Positions 43,325 to 52,600 of a stretch of 64,000 nucleotides of DNA are shown here, piece by piece. The stretch lies in the NCBI GenBank assembly GCA_035556135.1, contig DATMFO010000003.1, forward strand, positions 186,001 to 250,000, written 5' to 3'. The notes below the pieces were generated by a model that was not told where the DNA came from, ran no database searches, and saw nothing but the letters and a program-made list of their open reading frames with translations. The translations under genes and the position numbers were made by a program. The DNA comes from ZC4RG30 sp035556135 (lineage in GTDB: Bacteria; Pseudomonadota; Gammaproteobacteria; Steroidobacterales; Steroidobacteraceae). Positions within the stretch are counted from its first letter, which is position 1; every line of letters starts with the position of its first letter.

Positions 43325-44721
43325 GCGCCGAAGCGCGCTGCGATGAGCGCGGCTACCGCGCGGATGCCTTGTGCCTCGGCGCCCGGGGGGCGCCCCGGGC
43401 GGTCGCGCTGGTTCCAGGAGTAGATGTCCAGGTGCAGCCAGCGTACGGGATCGGTGACGAACCGCCGCAGGAACAGCGCGGCAGTGATCGCGCCGGCCAT
43501 GCCGCCGGACGGTGCATTGTTCAGGTCGGCGATGCGGCTCGACAGGTCCTCGTCGTAGGGATCCCACAGCGGCATCGGCCAGAGGGGATCGGCCAGGCGC
43601 TCGCCCTCCTCCCGCAGCTGGCGCACCAGTGCGGCATCGCCGCCGAAGACGGGCGGGAGTTCCGGTCCCAGCGCCACCCGCGCCGCGCCGGTGAGTGTGG
43701 CGAAGTCCACGACCAGCGCCGGGGATTCTTCTGCTGCCAGCGCCAGCGCGTCGGCCAGCACGAGCCTTCCTTCGGCATCAGTGTTCGTGATTTCCACCGA
43801 CAGGCCCTTGCGCGAGCGCCACACGTCGCCGGGGCGGAAGGCATTGCCGTCCACGCTGTTCTCCACGGCGGGGACCAGCACACGCAGGTCAATGCGCACG
43901 CCGGTGTCGCGCAGCAGTTGCGCTGTGGCCAGGGCCGCCGCGGCGCCGCCCATGTCCTTCTTCATCAGGGCCATGCCGGCGGAGGGCTTCATGTCCAGCC
44001 CGCCGCTGTCGAAGCAAACGCCCTTGCCCACCAGCGTGATGCGCGGAGCGCCGGGGCTGGGGAAGCGCAGGTCCAGCAGCCGCGGTGCGCGCGCGGAACC
44101 CTGGCCGACGGCCGCGATGAGGGGAAATCCCTGGCGCAGCGCATCGCCCTTGATCACCTGCAGCTGTCCGCCATGCCGGGCGGCGAAGCCGGCGGCCTGC
44201 TGTTCCAGTTCCTCCGGACCCAGGTCGTTGGCCGGCGTGTTCACCAGGTCGCGGGCCCAGGCCGCGGCCGCAGTGGCAGCCGCCACATAACCAGCATCCA
44301 CCCCTGCGGGTGGTTCCAGCGCCGGCCGGCGCGACTGGGTGGGACGCGGGGTGACATAGCGCTGGAAGCGGTAGCCTCCGTAGGTCCAGCCCAGCGTGAA
44401 AGGCAGCGCGGCTACAGCATGTGATCCGGCCAGCCGGTAGCTGGCAAACGGCAGGCGGTCGGACAGCGCGGCACCCAGCCAGAACCAGCCGGCCGCATCG
44501 GCCGGCGCCTGCTTGCCCAGCCCCACCACTACGCCGGAACTGGCGCCATCCTTTCCCGGGAGCAGCGCCCAGCGACCACGCTCCGCCAGGAAACCACTGG
44601 CCTCGAGCCAGCCGCGCACAGCGGCAGGCTGGGCATCGCGCCATGCCGGGAATTCGCGGTCGGTGACGCAGTACAGCGGCAGCGCGGCGCTGGGTTCTTC
44701 GGGCTGGGGCATGTGCGGCAT
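43321..44721 (-). CDS. Leucyl aminopeptidase family (M17) metallopeptidase
   Basis: The 466-residue product has the M17 signature NTDAEGRLVLADAL and the metal and active-site segments VGKGVCFDSGGLDMKP and MALMKKDMGGAAAALATA. It releases N-terminal amino acids in the cytoplasm. The N-terminal domain is divergent and shorter than in E. coli PepA (503 residues), closer to the PepB/short M17 type. The start may be 44721 or 44712 (MPQPEE). It is divergent from ilvC and coupled to the MFS gene. Confidence 0.92.
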   Translation of the reverse strand: MPHMPQPEEPSAALPLYCVTDREFPAWRDAQPAAVRGWLEASGFLAERGRWALLPGKDGASSGVVVGLGKQAPADAAGWFWLGAALSDRLPFASYRLAGSHAVAALPFTLGWTYGGYRFQRYVTPRPTQSRRPALEPPAGVDAGYVAAATAAAAWARDLVNTPANDLGPEELEQQAAGFAARHGGQLQVIKGDALRQGFPLIAAVGQGSARAPRLLDLRFPSPGAPRITLVGKGVCFDSGGLDMKPSAGMALMKKDMGGAAAALATAQLLRDTGVRIDLRVLVPAVENSVDGNAFRPGDVWRSRKGLSVEITNTDAEGRLVLADALALAAEESPALVVDFATLTGAARVALGPELPPVFGGDAALVRQLREEGERLADPLWPMPLWDPYDEDLSSRIADLNNAPSGGMAGAITAALFLRRFVTDPVRWLHLDIYSWNQRDRPGRPPGAEAQGIRAVAALIAARFGA

Positions 44722-44746
44722 TCTAAGTGATCCGCATCACTGACAG

Positions 44747-44775
44747 GTCAGCAAATAACGGATTCGCGCTATACT
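44747..44775 (+). promoter_or_regulatory. Probable ilvC promoter
   Basis: TATACT at 44770-44775 is a good -10. The best -35 at 17-base spacing is GTCAGC (44747-44752), a weak match. The start point would be near 44782, giving a leader of about 30 bases. No attenuator-type leader peptide is visible. Confidence 0.4.
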
Positions 44776-44812
44776 TGCCAGTTCCACAGTGTTGTTTTCA
44801 CGGAGCCCAAGC

Positions 44813-45805
44813 ATGCGTCTTTACGGACCCAAGGATGTCGACAAAACCGCCCTGCGCCGCGCGCGTATCGCGATCCTCGGCTATGGCAGCCAGGGCCGCG
44901 CCCATGCGCTGAACCTGAAGGACAGCGGTTTCGACGTGGTAGTGGGCGTGCGCAAGGGCGACAGCTTCAAGCAGGCGAAGAAGGACGGCCTCACCGTGCT
45001 GTCTCCCGCCGATGCTGTGAAGGACGCCACCCTGATCGCCATCCTGGTGCCCGACACCACGCAGAAGGCGCTGTACAACGAGCTGAAGGATTCGATCCCG
45101 AAGGGCGCGACGCTGCTGTTCGCGCACGGCTTCAACATCCACTTCGGCCAGATCAAGCCGCGCAAGGACCTGGACGTGGTGCTGATCGCGCCGAAGGGCC
45201 CGGGTGGCCTGGTGCGTCGCCAGTACCAGCAGGGTCGTGGCGTGCCGGCGCTCATCGCCGTGGCGCAGGATGCCTCCAAGAAGGCCTTCGACAAGGCGCT
45301 GGCCTATGCCCACGGCATCGGCAGCACCCGTGGCGGCGTGCTGGCCACCACCTTCAAGGAAGAGACGGAGACCGATCTCTTCGGCGAGCAGGTGGTGCTG
45401 TGCGGTGGCACCTCCGACCTGATCCTGAAGGGTTTCGAGACGCTCACCGAAGCCGGCTACCAGCCGGAAGTGGCCTACTACGAAGTGCTGCATGAGCTGA
45501 AGCTCATCGTCGACCTGCTGCACGAGGGCGGCCTGGCGAAGATGCACAAGTACATCAGCACCACCGCCAAGTGGGGCGACATGATCAGCGGTCCGCGCAT
45601 CATCAATCGCACCACCAAGAAGGAAATGAAGAAGGTGCTGGGCGACATCCAGTCGGGCAAGTTCGCCCGCCGCTGGATCGCCGAGAACAAGACCGGCATG
45701 AAGAAGTACAACAAGCTGATGAAGGCCGACCTGAACCACAAGATCGAGAAGGTCGGGGCCAAGCTGCGCGAGCGCATGCCCTGGCTGTCGGAGGAGCGCG
45801 CCTGA
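44813..45805 (+). CDS. ilvC: Ketol-acid reductoisomerase
   Basis: The product is 330 residues from ATG 44813, with GGAG 7 bases upstream. It catalyses the second common step of valine and isoleucine synthesis. The Rossmann motif is AILGYGSQGRAHALNLKDSG. The active site shows IAPKGPGGLVRRQY, TTFKEETETDLFGEQ and EVLHELKLIVDLLHEGG. It is a short class I enzyme. The cofactor loop after beta-2 reads GVRKGDSF, with Asp50 next to Ser51, which is unusual for a strictly NADPH-dependent enzyme. It is the first gene of ilvC-ilvE-leuC-leuD-leuB. Confidence 0.96.
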   Translation: MRLYGPKDVDKTALRRARIAILGYGSQGRAHALNLKDSGFDVVVGVRKGDSFKQAKKDGLTVLSPADAVKDATLIAILVPDTTQKALYNELKDSIPKGATLLFAHGFNIHFGQIKPRKDLDVVLIAPKGPGGLVRRQYQQGRGVPALIAVAQDASKKAFDKALAYAHGIGSTRGGVLATTFKEETETDLFGEQVVLCGGTSDLILKGFETLTEAGYQPEVAYYEVLHELKLIVDLLHEGGLAKMHKYISTTAKWGDMISGPRIINRTTKKEMKKVLGDIQSGKFARRWIAENKTGMKKYNKLMKADLNHKIEKVGAKLRERMPWLSEERA

Positions 45806-45831
45806 CAACGCGCTGAAGCAGGAACAACGCC

Positions 45832-46791
45832 ATGCCCATACCCGCAACGCAATACATCTGGTTCAACGGCAAGCTGGTCCCCTGGGAGAAGGCGACGGTA
45901 CATGTGCTGTCGCACGCCCTGCACTACGGCTCGTCGGTGTTCGAGGGTGTACGGGCGTATGCCACCAGGTCGGGTGTGGCGGTGTTCCGCCTCGCCGAGC
46001 ACACGCGGCGCCTGTTTGATTCGGCCAAGATCTACCGCATCACCATTCCCTTCACGCCCGAGCAGGTCAATGCGGCCTGCCGTGAAGTGGTGGCGGTCAA
46101 CGGGCTGAAGAACGGCGCCTACCTCAGGCCGGTGGCCTTCCGCGGCTACGGCGAGATCGGCGTGGCACCGAAGATCGAGCCGCCCATCGACGTGGCCGTG
46201 GCCGCGTGGGAATGGGGCAAGTACCTCGGTGCCGATTCCGAAGCCAATGGCGTGGACGTTTGCGTGTCCTCGTGGCAGCGCGTGGCGCCCAACACCATCC
46301 CTGCCCTGGCCAAGGCCGCGGGCAATTATCTTTCGAGCCAGCTGATCAGCCTGGAGGCCAAGCGCCTCGGGTTCGCCGAGGGCATCGGCCTTGCGCCCGA
46401 TGGCACGGTGAGCGAAGGCGCTGGCGAGAACCTGTTCCTGATCCGCGATGGCGTCATCCACACGCCGGGCCTGGCGCATTCGGCCCTCGGCGGCATCACA
46501 CGTGATTCAGTGATGAAGCTGGCGCGCGACATGGGCCTGGAAGTGCGCGAGAGCGCCATTCCGCGCGAGATGCTGTACATCGCCGACGAGCTGTTCTTCA
46601 CCGGCACGGCCGCTGAGATCACGCCGGTGCGTTCGGTGGACCGCATCGTGGTCGGCGAAGGCCGGCGCGGTCCCATCACCGAGAAGCTGCAGCAGGCCTT
46701 CTTCGGCGTGCTCAACGGTACCCTGCCCGACAAATACGGCTGGCTGGATCCGGTGGACATGTCGGCGGTGCCGCGCGCCGCGACGGGTTGA
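45832..46791 (+). CDS. ilvE: Branched-chain amino acid aminotransferase
   Basis: The 319-residue fold-type IV PLP enzyme makes the last step to valine, leucine and isoleucine. Landmarks are IWFNGKLVPWEKATVHVLSH, HYGSSVFEGVRAY, RPVAFRGYGEIGV, the PLP lysine in ALAKAAGNYLSSQLI, and APDGTVSEGAGENLFL. ATG 45832 has AGGAA upstream. It sits 26 bases after ilvC and 8 bases before leuC. Confidence 0.96.
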   Translation: MPIPATQYIWFNGKLVPWEKATVHVLSHALHYGSSVFEGVRAYATRSGVAVFRLAEHTRRLFDSAKIYRITIPFTPEQVNAACREVVAVNGLKNGAYLRPVAFRGYGEIGVAPKIEPPIDVAVAAWEWGKYLGADSEANGVDVCVSSWQRVAPNTIPALAKAAGNYLSSQLISLEAKRLGFAEGIGLAPDGTVSEGAGENLFLIRDGVIHTPGLAHSALGGITRDSVMKLARDMGLEVRESAIPREMLYIADELFFTGTAAEITPVRSVDRIVVGEGRRGPITEKLQQAFFGVLNGTLPDKYGWLDPVDMSAVPRAATG

Positions 46792-46799
46792 GGTTGACG

Positions 46800-48215
46800 A
46801 TGAGCCAGCCGAAGACCCTCTTCCAGAAAGTCTGGGAGCGGCACGAAGTCGTGCCCGAGACCGCCGACACGCCGGCGGTGCTGTACATCGACCTGCATCT
46901 CATCCATGAAGTGACCACGCCGCAGGCCTTCACGGTGCTGCGCGAGCGTGGGCTGAAGGTGCGTCGCCCCGACCTTACGCTGGGCACCATGGACCACTCC
47001 ACGCCCACTCGCACCGAGCAGGTGTTCGGCGGCAAGCCCTTCACCATCGAGTCGGCCGCGAAGCAGGTGCATCAGATGCAGGCCAACTGCGCCGAGTTCG
47101 GAGTGGAGCTCCTGAACCTCACCAGCGACAAGCGCGGCATCGTGCATGTGATCGGGCCGGAGCTGGGTGCGACCCAGCCGGGCAAGACCATCGTCTGCGG
47201 CGACAGCCACACCTCCACGCATGGCGCCTTCGGTGCGCTGGCCTTCGGCATCGGCACCACCGAGGTGGGACATGTGCTGGCCACGCAGTGCCTGCTGCAG
47301 ACGCGGGCGAAGACGCTGGCCATCACGGTGAACGGACGTTTGCGTCCGGGCGTGACGGCCAAGGACCTGGTGCTCGCCATCATCGGCCGCGTCGGCGTCG
47401 GCGGTGGCACCGGCCACGTGATCGAGTTCCGCGGCGAGGCCATCCGCGCGCTCAACATGGATGAGCGCATGACGGTGTGCAACATGTCCATCGAGGCCGG
47501 CGCGCGCGCCGGCATGATCGCGCCGGACGAGACTACCTTCGACTACCTCAAGGGTCGCCCGCGCGCGCCGCAGGGCGCCGACTGGGACAAGGCCGTGGCC
47601 GACTGGCGCACGCTGGCCTCCGATCCTGGCGCCACCTTCGACCGCGAAGTGATCATCGATGCTTCGACCATCGAGCCCATGGTCACCTGGGGTACGCATC
47701 CCGGCATGGTGGCCGCCGTCACCGGCAACGTGCCGGTGAGCAGCGAGGATCCGGTGTTCGGTCGTGCGCTGGAATACATGGGTTTCTCCGCCGGACAGAA
47801 GCTGTCCGGCTCGCCGGTGAACATGGTGTTCATCGGCAGCTGCACCAACTCGCGCCTCACCGACCTGCGCGCCGCTGCCGGCCTGCTGAAGGGTCGCAAG
47901 ATCGCCGCCGGCGTGCAGATGCTGGTGGTGCCTGGCTCGCAGCAGATCAAGAAGCAGGCCGAGGCCGAGGGCCTGGACCGCGTGTTCACCGAGGCCGGCG
48001 CCGAATGGCGCGAGTCCGGCTGCTCGATGTGCCTGGGGATGAACGGGGACATCGTAGGCAAGGGGCAATATTCCCTCAGCACCAGCAACCGCAACTTCGA
48101 GGGCCGCCAGGGTCCCGGCGCACGCACGCTGCTGGCCAGCCCGCTCACCGCGGCGGCCTCCGCCGTGCGTGGCGTGATCACCGATCCACGCGAGCTGATG
48201 CCGGCACAGGGTTAA
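46800..48215 (+). CDS. leuC: 3-isopropylmalate dehydratase large subunit
   Basis: The 471-residue product from ATG 46800 carries the 4Fe-4S cysteines in FIGSCTNSRLTDLR and in SGCSMCLGMN. Other aconitase-family features are KTIVCGDSHTSTHGAFGALAFGIGT and NRNFEGRQGPGARTLLASP. With LeuD it isomerises isopropylmalate in leucine synthesis. leuD begins 4 bases after its stop. Confidence 0.97.
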   Translation: MSQPKTLFQKVWERHEVVPETADTPAVLYIDLHLIHEVTTPQAFTVLRERGLKVRRPDLTLGTMDHSTPTRTEQVFGGKPFTIESAAKQVHQMQANCAEFGVELLNLTSDKRGIVHVIGPELGATQPGKTIVCGDSHTSTHGAFGALAFGIGTTEVGHVLATQCLLQTRAKTLAITVNGRLRPGVTAKDLVLAIIGRVGVGGGTGHVIEFRGEAIRALNMDERMTVCNMSIEAGARAGMIAPDETTFDYLKGRPRAPQGADWDKAVADWRTLASDPGATFDREVIIDASTIEPMVTWGTHPGMVAAVTGNVPVSSEDPVFGRALEYMGFSAGQKLSGSPVNMVFIGSCTNSRLTDLRAAAGLLKGRKIAAGVQMLVVPGSQQIKKQAEAEGLDRVFTEAGAEWRESGCSMCLGMNGDIVGKGQYSLSTSNRNFEGRQGPGARTLLASPLTAAASAVRGVITDPRELMPAQG

Positions 48216-48219
48216 TCAC

Positions 48220-48807
48220 ATGGAAGCCATCCAGAGCATCACTTCGCGCACGGCAGTCCTGCCGCGCAATGACGTCGACACCGACCAGATCATCCCGGCG
48301 CGCTTCCTGCGCACCACCTCGAAGGAAGGACTTGGCCGGCAGCTGTTCGCCGACTGGCGTTACCTCGCCGACGGCAGCCCGGATCCGGCCTTCGTGCTCA
48401 ACACGCCCGTGGCGCAGGGCTGCAAGGTGCTGGTGGCGGGCGACAACTTCGGCTGTGGCTCCTCGCGCGAGCATGCGCCCTGGGCGCTCACGGACTTCGG
48501 CATCCGCGCGGTGGTGAGCACCAGCTTCGCGGACATCTTCCGCTCCAATTCACTGAAGAACGGGCTGGTGCCGGTGGTCGTCGATGCCGCCACCCTGGCC
48601 TGGCTCACGGCGAACCCGGGCGTGGAAGTCACGGTGGACCTGGGCAGCAGCTCGCTGCAGCTGCCGGATGGCCGCAGCGTGAAGTTCCCGATCGAGCCCT
48701 TCGCGCGCTACTGCCTGATGCAGGGCGTGGACCAGCTGGGCTATCTGCTGTCGAAAGACGCGCAGATCACCGCTTACGAGCAGCGCCGCGCGGCCGCCGG
48801 CCGCTAG
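48220..48807 (+). CDS. leuD: 3-isopropylmalate dehydratase small subunit
   Basis: The 195-residue swivel-domain subunit has NDVDTDQIIPARFLRTT and GDNFGCGSSREHAPWALTDFGIRAVV, the standard LeuD blocks, and VSTSFADIFRSNSLKNGLVPV. It works as a complex with LeuC and sits between leuC and leuB, 29 bases before leuB. Confidence 0.97.
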   Translation: MEAIQSITSRTAVLPRNDVDTDQIIPARFLRTTSKEGLGRQLFADWRYLADGSPDPAFVLNTPVAQGCKVLVAGDNFGCGSSREHAPWALTDFGIRAVVSTSFADIFRSNSLKNGLVPVVVDAATLAWLTANPGVEVTVDLGSSSLQLPDGRSVKFPIEPFARYCLMQGVDQLGYLLSKDAQITAYEQRRAAAGR

Positions 48808-48836
48808 ACGCGACCGCTTTTTCCCGGAGCTTTTCC

Positions 48837-49901
48837 ATGCAGGCAAACATCACCGTCCTTGGTGGCGATGGCATCGGCCCCGAAGTGACCCGCGAAGGCG
48901 TGCGCGCGCTTGAGAAAGTGGCGGCGCTGTTCGGCCACCAGTTCCACTTCGATGCGCGGGATTTCGGCGGCATCGCCATCGACAACCACGGCGATCCGCT
49001 GCCGGCGGCCACACTGCAGAGCTGCCTGGCGTCCGATGCCATCCTGCTGGGCGCCATCGGCGGGCCGAAGTGGTCGGCGCCGGATGCGAAGCTGCGCCCC
49101 GAGGCGGGACTGCTGCGTCTGCGCAAGGAGCTGGGCGTGTACGCCAACCTGCGCCCGGTAGCGGTGCACCCTGCCCTCGCCGATTCCACCACGCTGAAGG
49201 CCGAGGTGGTGCGCGGCGTGGATCTGGTGTTCGTGCGCGAGCTCACCGGCGGCATCTACTTCGGCGCCAAGACCCGCAGCGCTACCGAGGCCAGCGACCT
49301 GTGCAGCTACAGCGCGGCGGAGATCGAGCGCGTGACGCGCGTGGCCGGCCGCCTGGCGCAGGCGCGGCGGCGCAAGCTCACCTCCATCGACAAGTCCAAT
49401 GTGCTCGACACCTCCCGCCTGTGGCGCGAAGTGGTCACGCGCGTGATGAAGGCGGAATTCGCCGACGTGGCGGTGGAGCACATCCTGGTGGATGCGGCTG
49501 CCATGCACCTGATCCGCCGCCCGGCGGACTTCGACGTGATCGTCACCGAGAACATGTTCGGCGACATCCTGACCGACGAGGCTTCGATGCTGGCCGGCTC
49601 GCTGGGGCTCTCGCCTTCGGCTTCGCTGGGTGACGGCAAGCGTGGCCTCTATGAGCCCATCCATGGATCGGCACCGGACATTGCCGGCAAGGGCATCGCC
49701 AATCCCGTGGGCACCATCCTCTCCGCCGCGCTGCTGCTGCGGCATTCACTGGGGCTGGAAGCCGAGGCGCGCGCTGTCGAGGGCGCCGTGGCCAGGGCAC
49801 TGGATGAGGGCCTGCGCACGGCTGACATCGCAGCCGGCGGCAAGGCACTGACGACAGCACAGGCCGGCGAGCGTATCGCCAGCCTGATCAGCCGGGGCTG
49901 A
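48837..49901 (+). CDS. leuB: 3-isopropylmalate dehydrogenase
   Basis: The 354-residue NAD-dependent enzyme has VLGGDGIGPEVTREGVRALE, the substrate-binding RLRKELGVYANLRPV and RELTGGIYFG, the catalytic lysine in SIDKSNVLDTSRLWREVV and the metal-binding MFGDILTDEASMLAGSLGL. GGAG lies before the ATG. It is the last gene of the branched-chain amino acid run. leuA, ilvBN/GM and ilvD are not in the window. Confidence 0.97.
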   Translation: MQANITVLGGDGIGPEVTREGVRALEKVAALFGHQFHFDARDFGGIAIDNHGDPLPAATLQSCLASDAILLGAIGGPKWSAPDAKLRPEAGLLRLRKELGVYANLRPVAVHPALADSTTLKAEVVRGVDLVFVRELTGGIYFGAKTRSATEASDLCSYSAAEIERVTRVAGRLAQARRRKLTSIDKSNVLDTSRLWREVVTRVMKAEFADVAVEHILVDAAAMHLIRRPADFDVIVTENMFGDILTDEASMLAGSLGLSPSASLGDGKRGLYEPIHGSAPDIAGKGIANPVGTILSAALLLRHSLGLEAEARAVEGAVARALDEGLRTADIAAGGKALTTAQAGERIASLISRG

Positions 49902-49991
49902 TCGGCCTGCCGCACTGATCCTGCTTGCGCCGCTGCGGCGGTGGCCTGATATTCCCCTTGAGGAAGGCGCCCTGGAGCGCGGGGGAAGACC

Positions 49992-51611
49992 ATGAAGGGA
50001 TCAAGACAGCTTCTGCGCCTGCGGCTGGCAGGTCGCGCCCTGGGCATGGCCTGCCTGCTGTCCGCCACAGCGCTTGCCGCACAGGCACAGGCCTTTTCCG
50101 GGGCCCGGCAATCACCGGTCGACTACACCCGCGCGGAACATGCGCCGAAGCGCAGTTGCGCCAGGCTGGGCGGCTTCAAGGGCAAGGACATCCTCTCCAT
50201 CACGGCCACTGCGATGCCCGCCACCGCTTCGACGCCGGCGTGGTGCCGCGTGACCGGCACCATCAAACCCGAGGTGGACTTCGAGGTGGCCCTGCCGCAG
50301 GGCTGGAACGGCCGCTTCTACATGATCGGCAACGGCGGCCATGCGGGGGAATCGCTGGAGGATGCAGGCCGCACCAGCCAGCGCGATGCGGCGCTGGCAC
50401 TGGGCTTCGCCTTCGCCCAGACCAATACGGGGCATGACTCGCGCCGCGAGCCGGGTGGCACCTTCGTGCTCGGCAATCCGCAGAAGGCCACCGACTATGC
50501 TTACCGCGCGGTGCATGTCACGGCCAGCACCGCCAGGAACCTGGTGAAGGAGTATTACGGCCGCCAGGCCGAACGCGCCTACTGGAACTCCTGCTCCAAC
50601 GGCGGGCGGCAGGGACTGGTCGAGGCGCAGCGCTACCCGGATGATTTCGACGGCATCCTCGCCAATGCACCCTGGGTGGACCAGACCGGCTTCATGCTGG
50701 GTGCGATCTGGAACCAGCAGGCACTGGCCGCCGCGCCGCTCACCGCCGGCAAGATGGCCACCGTGGCAGCGCGCGTGATGCAGCGCTGCGATGCCGTCGA
50801 CGGGCTTGCCGACGGATTGATCGATGACCCGCGCAAGTGCGATTTCGACGCGCGGCGTGATGTGCCTGCCTGCCCTGCGGGCAATGATGCAGACAGTTGC
50901 CTGACCCCGGCGCAGGCCACCACGGTGAACAGGATCCACTCCGGTCCGGTGGATAGCCGGGGCCGGTCGCTGTTTCCCGGTTTCATGCCCGGCAGCGAGG
51001 CCGTGGTCACCGCGGCCAATGGCACCTCTGCCAGTGCCTGGATGGGCATGATCGTGCCGGCGACCCCGGACGCGAAACCGGCCGTGTTCAGCCTGGGCGA
51101 GAACACCCTGCGCTACCTGGTGCTGAAGCCACCGCAGCCGGACTACGACACGATGCGCTTCGACTTCGATCGTGACCCGCGCCTGGTGGGTCCCTGGGCG
51201 GCGCAGGCCAATGCCACCAGCACCAACCTCGACCGGCTGCGCCGGCGCGGCGGCAAGGTGTTGATGACCTATGGCTGGGCCGACCAGATCCTGCAGCCGA
51301 TGATGGGCGTGAACTACTACGAGGCGTTGCTGAAGCGCTATGGCAAGGCCACCGGCAGCTTCGCGCGGCTGTTCATGGTGCCGGGAATGACCCATTGCAG
51401 CGGCGGCCTTGGCACCGATCGTTTCGATGCCATGACAGCCCTGATCAACTGGGTGGAGGCCGGCGAGGCACCGGAGTCCCTGGCGGGCTCACGCGTGGTG
51501 GACAACAAGGTGGTGCGCACGCGGCCGCTCTGCCCCTATCCGCAGGTGGCGCGCTACAACGGCTCCGGAAGCATCGACGAGGCGGCGAACTTCAGCTGCG
51601 CCGCGCCATAG
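49992..51611 (+). CDS. Secreted tannase/feruloyl esterase family protein
   Basis: The product is 539 residues with a signal peptide cut near residue 34 (AAQAQA). GGGGGAAG precedes the ATG. The CS-D-HC arrangement of the family is complete: Cys201-Ser202 in YWNSCSNGGRQGL, Asp431 in YGWADQILQP, and His468-Cys469 in MTHCSGGLG, with the two cysteines expected to form the disulfide that joins the triad. A lid-like domain holds further cysteine pairs. The family hydrolyses ester bonds in tannins, feruloylated polysaccharides or terephthalate-like esters. The exact substrate is unknown. Export through the type II system is plausible. Confidence 0.9.
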   Translation: MKGSRQLLRLRLAGRALGMACLLSATALAAQAQAFSGARQSPVDYTRAEHAPKRSCARLGGFKGKDILSITATAMPATASTPAWCRVTGTIKPEVDFEVALPQGWNGRFYMIGNGGHAGESLEDAGRTSQRDAALALGFAFAQTNTGHDSRREPGGTFVLGNPQKATDYAYRAVHVTASTARNLVKEYYGRQAERAYWNSCSNGGRQGLVEAQRYPDDFDGILANAPWVDQTGFMLGAIWNQQALAAAPLTAGKMATVAARVMQRCDAVDGLADGLIDDPRKCDFDARRDVPACPAGNDADSCLTPAQATTVNRIHSGPVDSRGRSLFPGFMPGSEAVVTAANGTSASAWMGMIVPATPDAKPAVFSLGENTLRYLVLKPPQPDYDTMRFDFDRDPRLVGPWAAQANATSTNLDRLRRRGGKVLMTYGWADQILQPMMGVNYYEALLKRYGKATGSFARLFMVPGMTHCSGGLGTDRFDAMTALINWVEAGEAPESLAGSRVVDNKVVRTRPLCPYPQVARYNGSGSIDEAANFSCAAP

Positions 51612-51636
51612 CGCGCACCTGCTGATCCTGCCGGTT

Positions 51637-52521
51637 TCAGTTGGGTCGCGGGGCAGCGGGCGCGACGGCCTGGTTCATCTTCATGTGCAAGGCCATGGAC
51701 TGAGTCGTGCCCTGCAGGGCCATGCTCATCGCAATGGCCATCTCCACGTCCAGCGAGCCGCGCGGCACCAGGCTGCCCAGTCCGATCTTCATCGTTCCGC
51801 CGCCTGTCATCGTCGCCGAACTCACCTCGGCACCAGGCACCATTCCCGACAGGTCGGGCAGCGACACGTCGATGATCTTCACCTCCACCTCCGCTTCATC
51901 TGCGTTGCGCGAGCGCAGCGTGTATTCGGTGGTCTGGGTCACTTCGAGGCCGTTGGCGCTGGTCTGCTGTATGGCTCGCCAGCGTGCGCCGATGCCAACG
52001 GGTTCCGCTGGCAGTGGCAGGGCCAGCTGCTGCATCTGCTCCTGCAGGTCCTCTGCCGTAGGGGCAATGCCCGCAGCGGCGCGTGGTGCGCCCATCTGGC
52101 TGCCGGACACCTGTCCGCGTGTATCCAGTGAATAGCTGCCCGACAATCCCTTCATGCTGGCAAGGGTGGGATTCAGCTGGGCGGCAGTTGCACTGTCGCC
52201 ACCCGCCTCGGCGGAGATCACCTCGAAGCGCATCTTCGCGCTGCCGTCGGCGCCAACCTCCGCGGTACGCAGCTGGATCTGGATGCTGATGGGGGTGGAC
52301 GCCCCCATCGGCACCTGCATTCCCGAGGCCACCATGGTCAGCTGCATGGTGGTATCCATCTTCGCGGTTTCGGAGCGACCGGACTGGAAACGGTAACGCA
52401 GGGGCTGGAGCTGGCCGGTGCCCGGTTGCAGCAATGTCACCGTGGAGGATGACTGGGCGTGGGCGACGGCACATCCCAGCGCAAGCGCTGCGCTGGAGGC
52501 GATCAGCAGGGGTCGGAACAT
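51637..52521 (-). CDS. Exported protein of unknown function
   Basis: The product is 294 residues from ATG 52521, with a signal peptide (FRPLLIASSAALALGCAVAHAQ). The mature part is predicted to be beta-rich and begins TVTLLQPGTGQLQPLRYRF; GIGARWRAIQQTSANGLEVTQTTEYTL and SRGSLDVEMAIAM-like strands follow. A Met-rich C-terminal end (MALHMKMNQAV) is notable. It has the look of an outer-membrane or periplasmic lipid-binding-type beta sheet protein. I do not recognise a named family. A terminator lies upstream (52554-52589), so it is transcribed on its own. It converges with the tannase-family gene. Confidence 0.7.
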   Translation of the reverse strand: MFRPLLIASSAALALGCAVAHAQSSSTVTLLQPGTGQLQPLRYRFQSGRSETAKMDTTMQLTMVASGMQVPMGASTPISIQIQLRTAEVGADGSAKMRFEVISAEAGGDSATAAQLNPTLASMKGLSGSYSLDTRGQVSGSQMGAPRAAAGIAPTAEDLQEQMQQLALPLPAEPVGIGARWRAIQQTSANGLEVTQTTEYTLRSRNADEAEVEVKIIDVSLPDLSGMVPGAEVSSATMTGGGTMKIGLGSLVPRGSLDVEMAIAMSMALQGTTQSMALHMKMNQAVAPAAPRPN

Positions 52522-52553
52522 GGGGCACCCGGTGAGTGAGGAGCCCCGACGAT

Positions 52554-52589
52554 AACACCTGGCGCGCGGCGCTGCGGCCGCCAGGTGTT
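52554..52589 (-). terminator. Strong hairpin after the CE15 esterase gene
   Basis: AACACCTGGCG (52554-52564) and CGCCAGGTGTT (52579-52589) form a perfect 11-bp stem with a 14-base GC-rich loop, 11 bases past the esterase stop at 52601. The short U-run at the stem base fits termination of the leftward transcript. Confidence 0.65.
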
Positions 52590-52600
52590 GCCGTGGCAAG

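Noticed and set aside
44722..44812. Leader peptide for ilvC starting at GTG 44789
   Set aside because: It is in frame with ilvC and has no Leu/Val/Ile-rich run or terminator; ATG 44813 with GGAG is the better gene start.
46326..48068. Minus-strand open frame (580 codons) over ilvE and leuC
   Set aside because: Antisense to unambiguous ilvE and leuC sequence.
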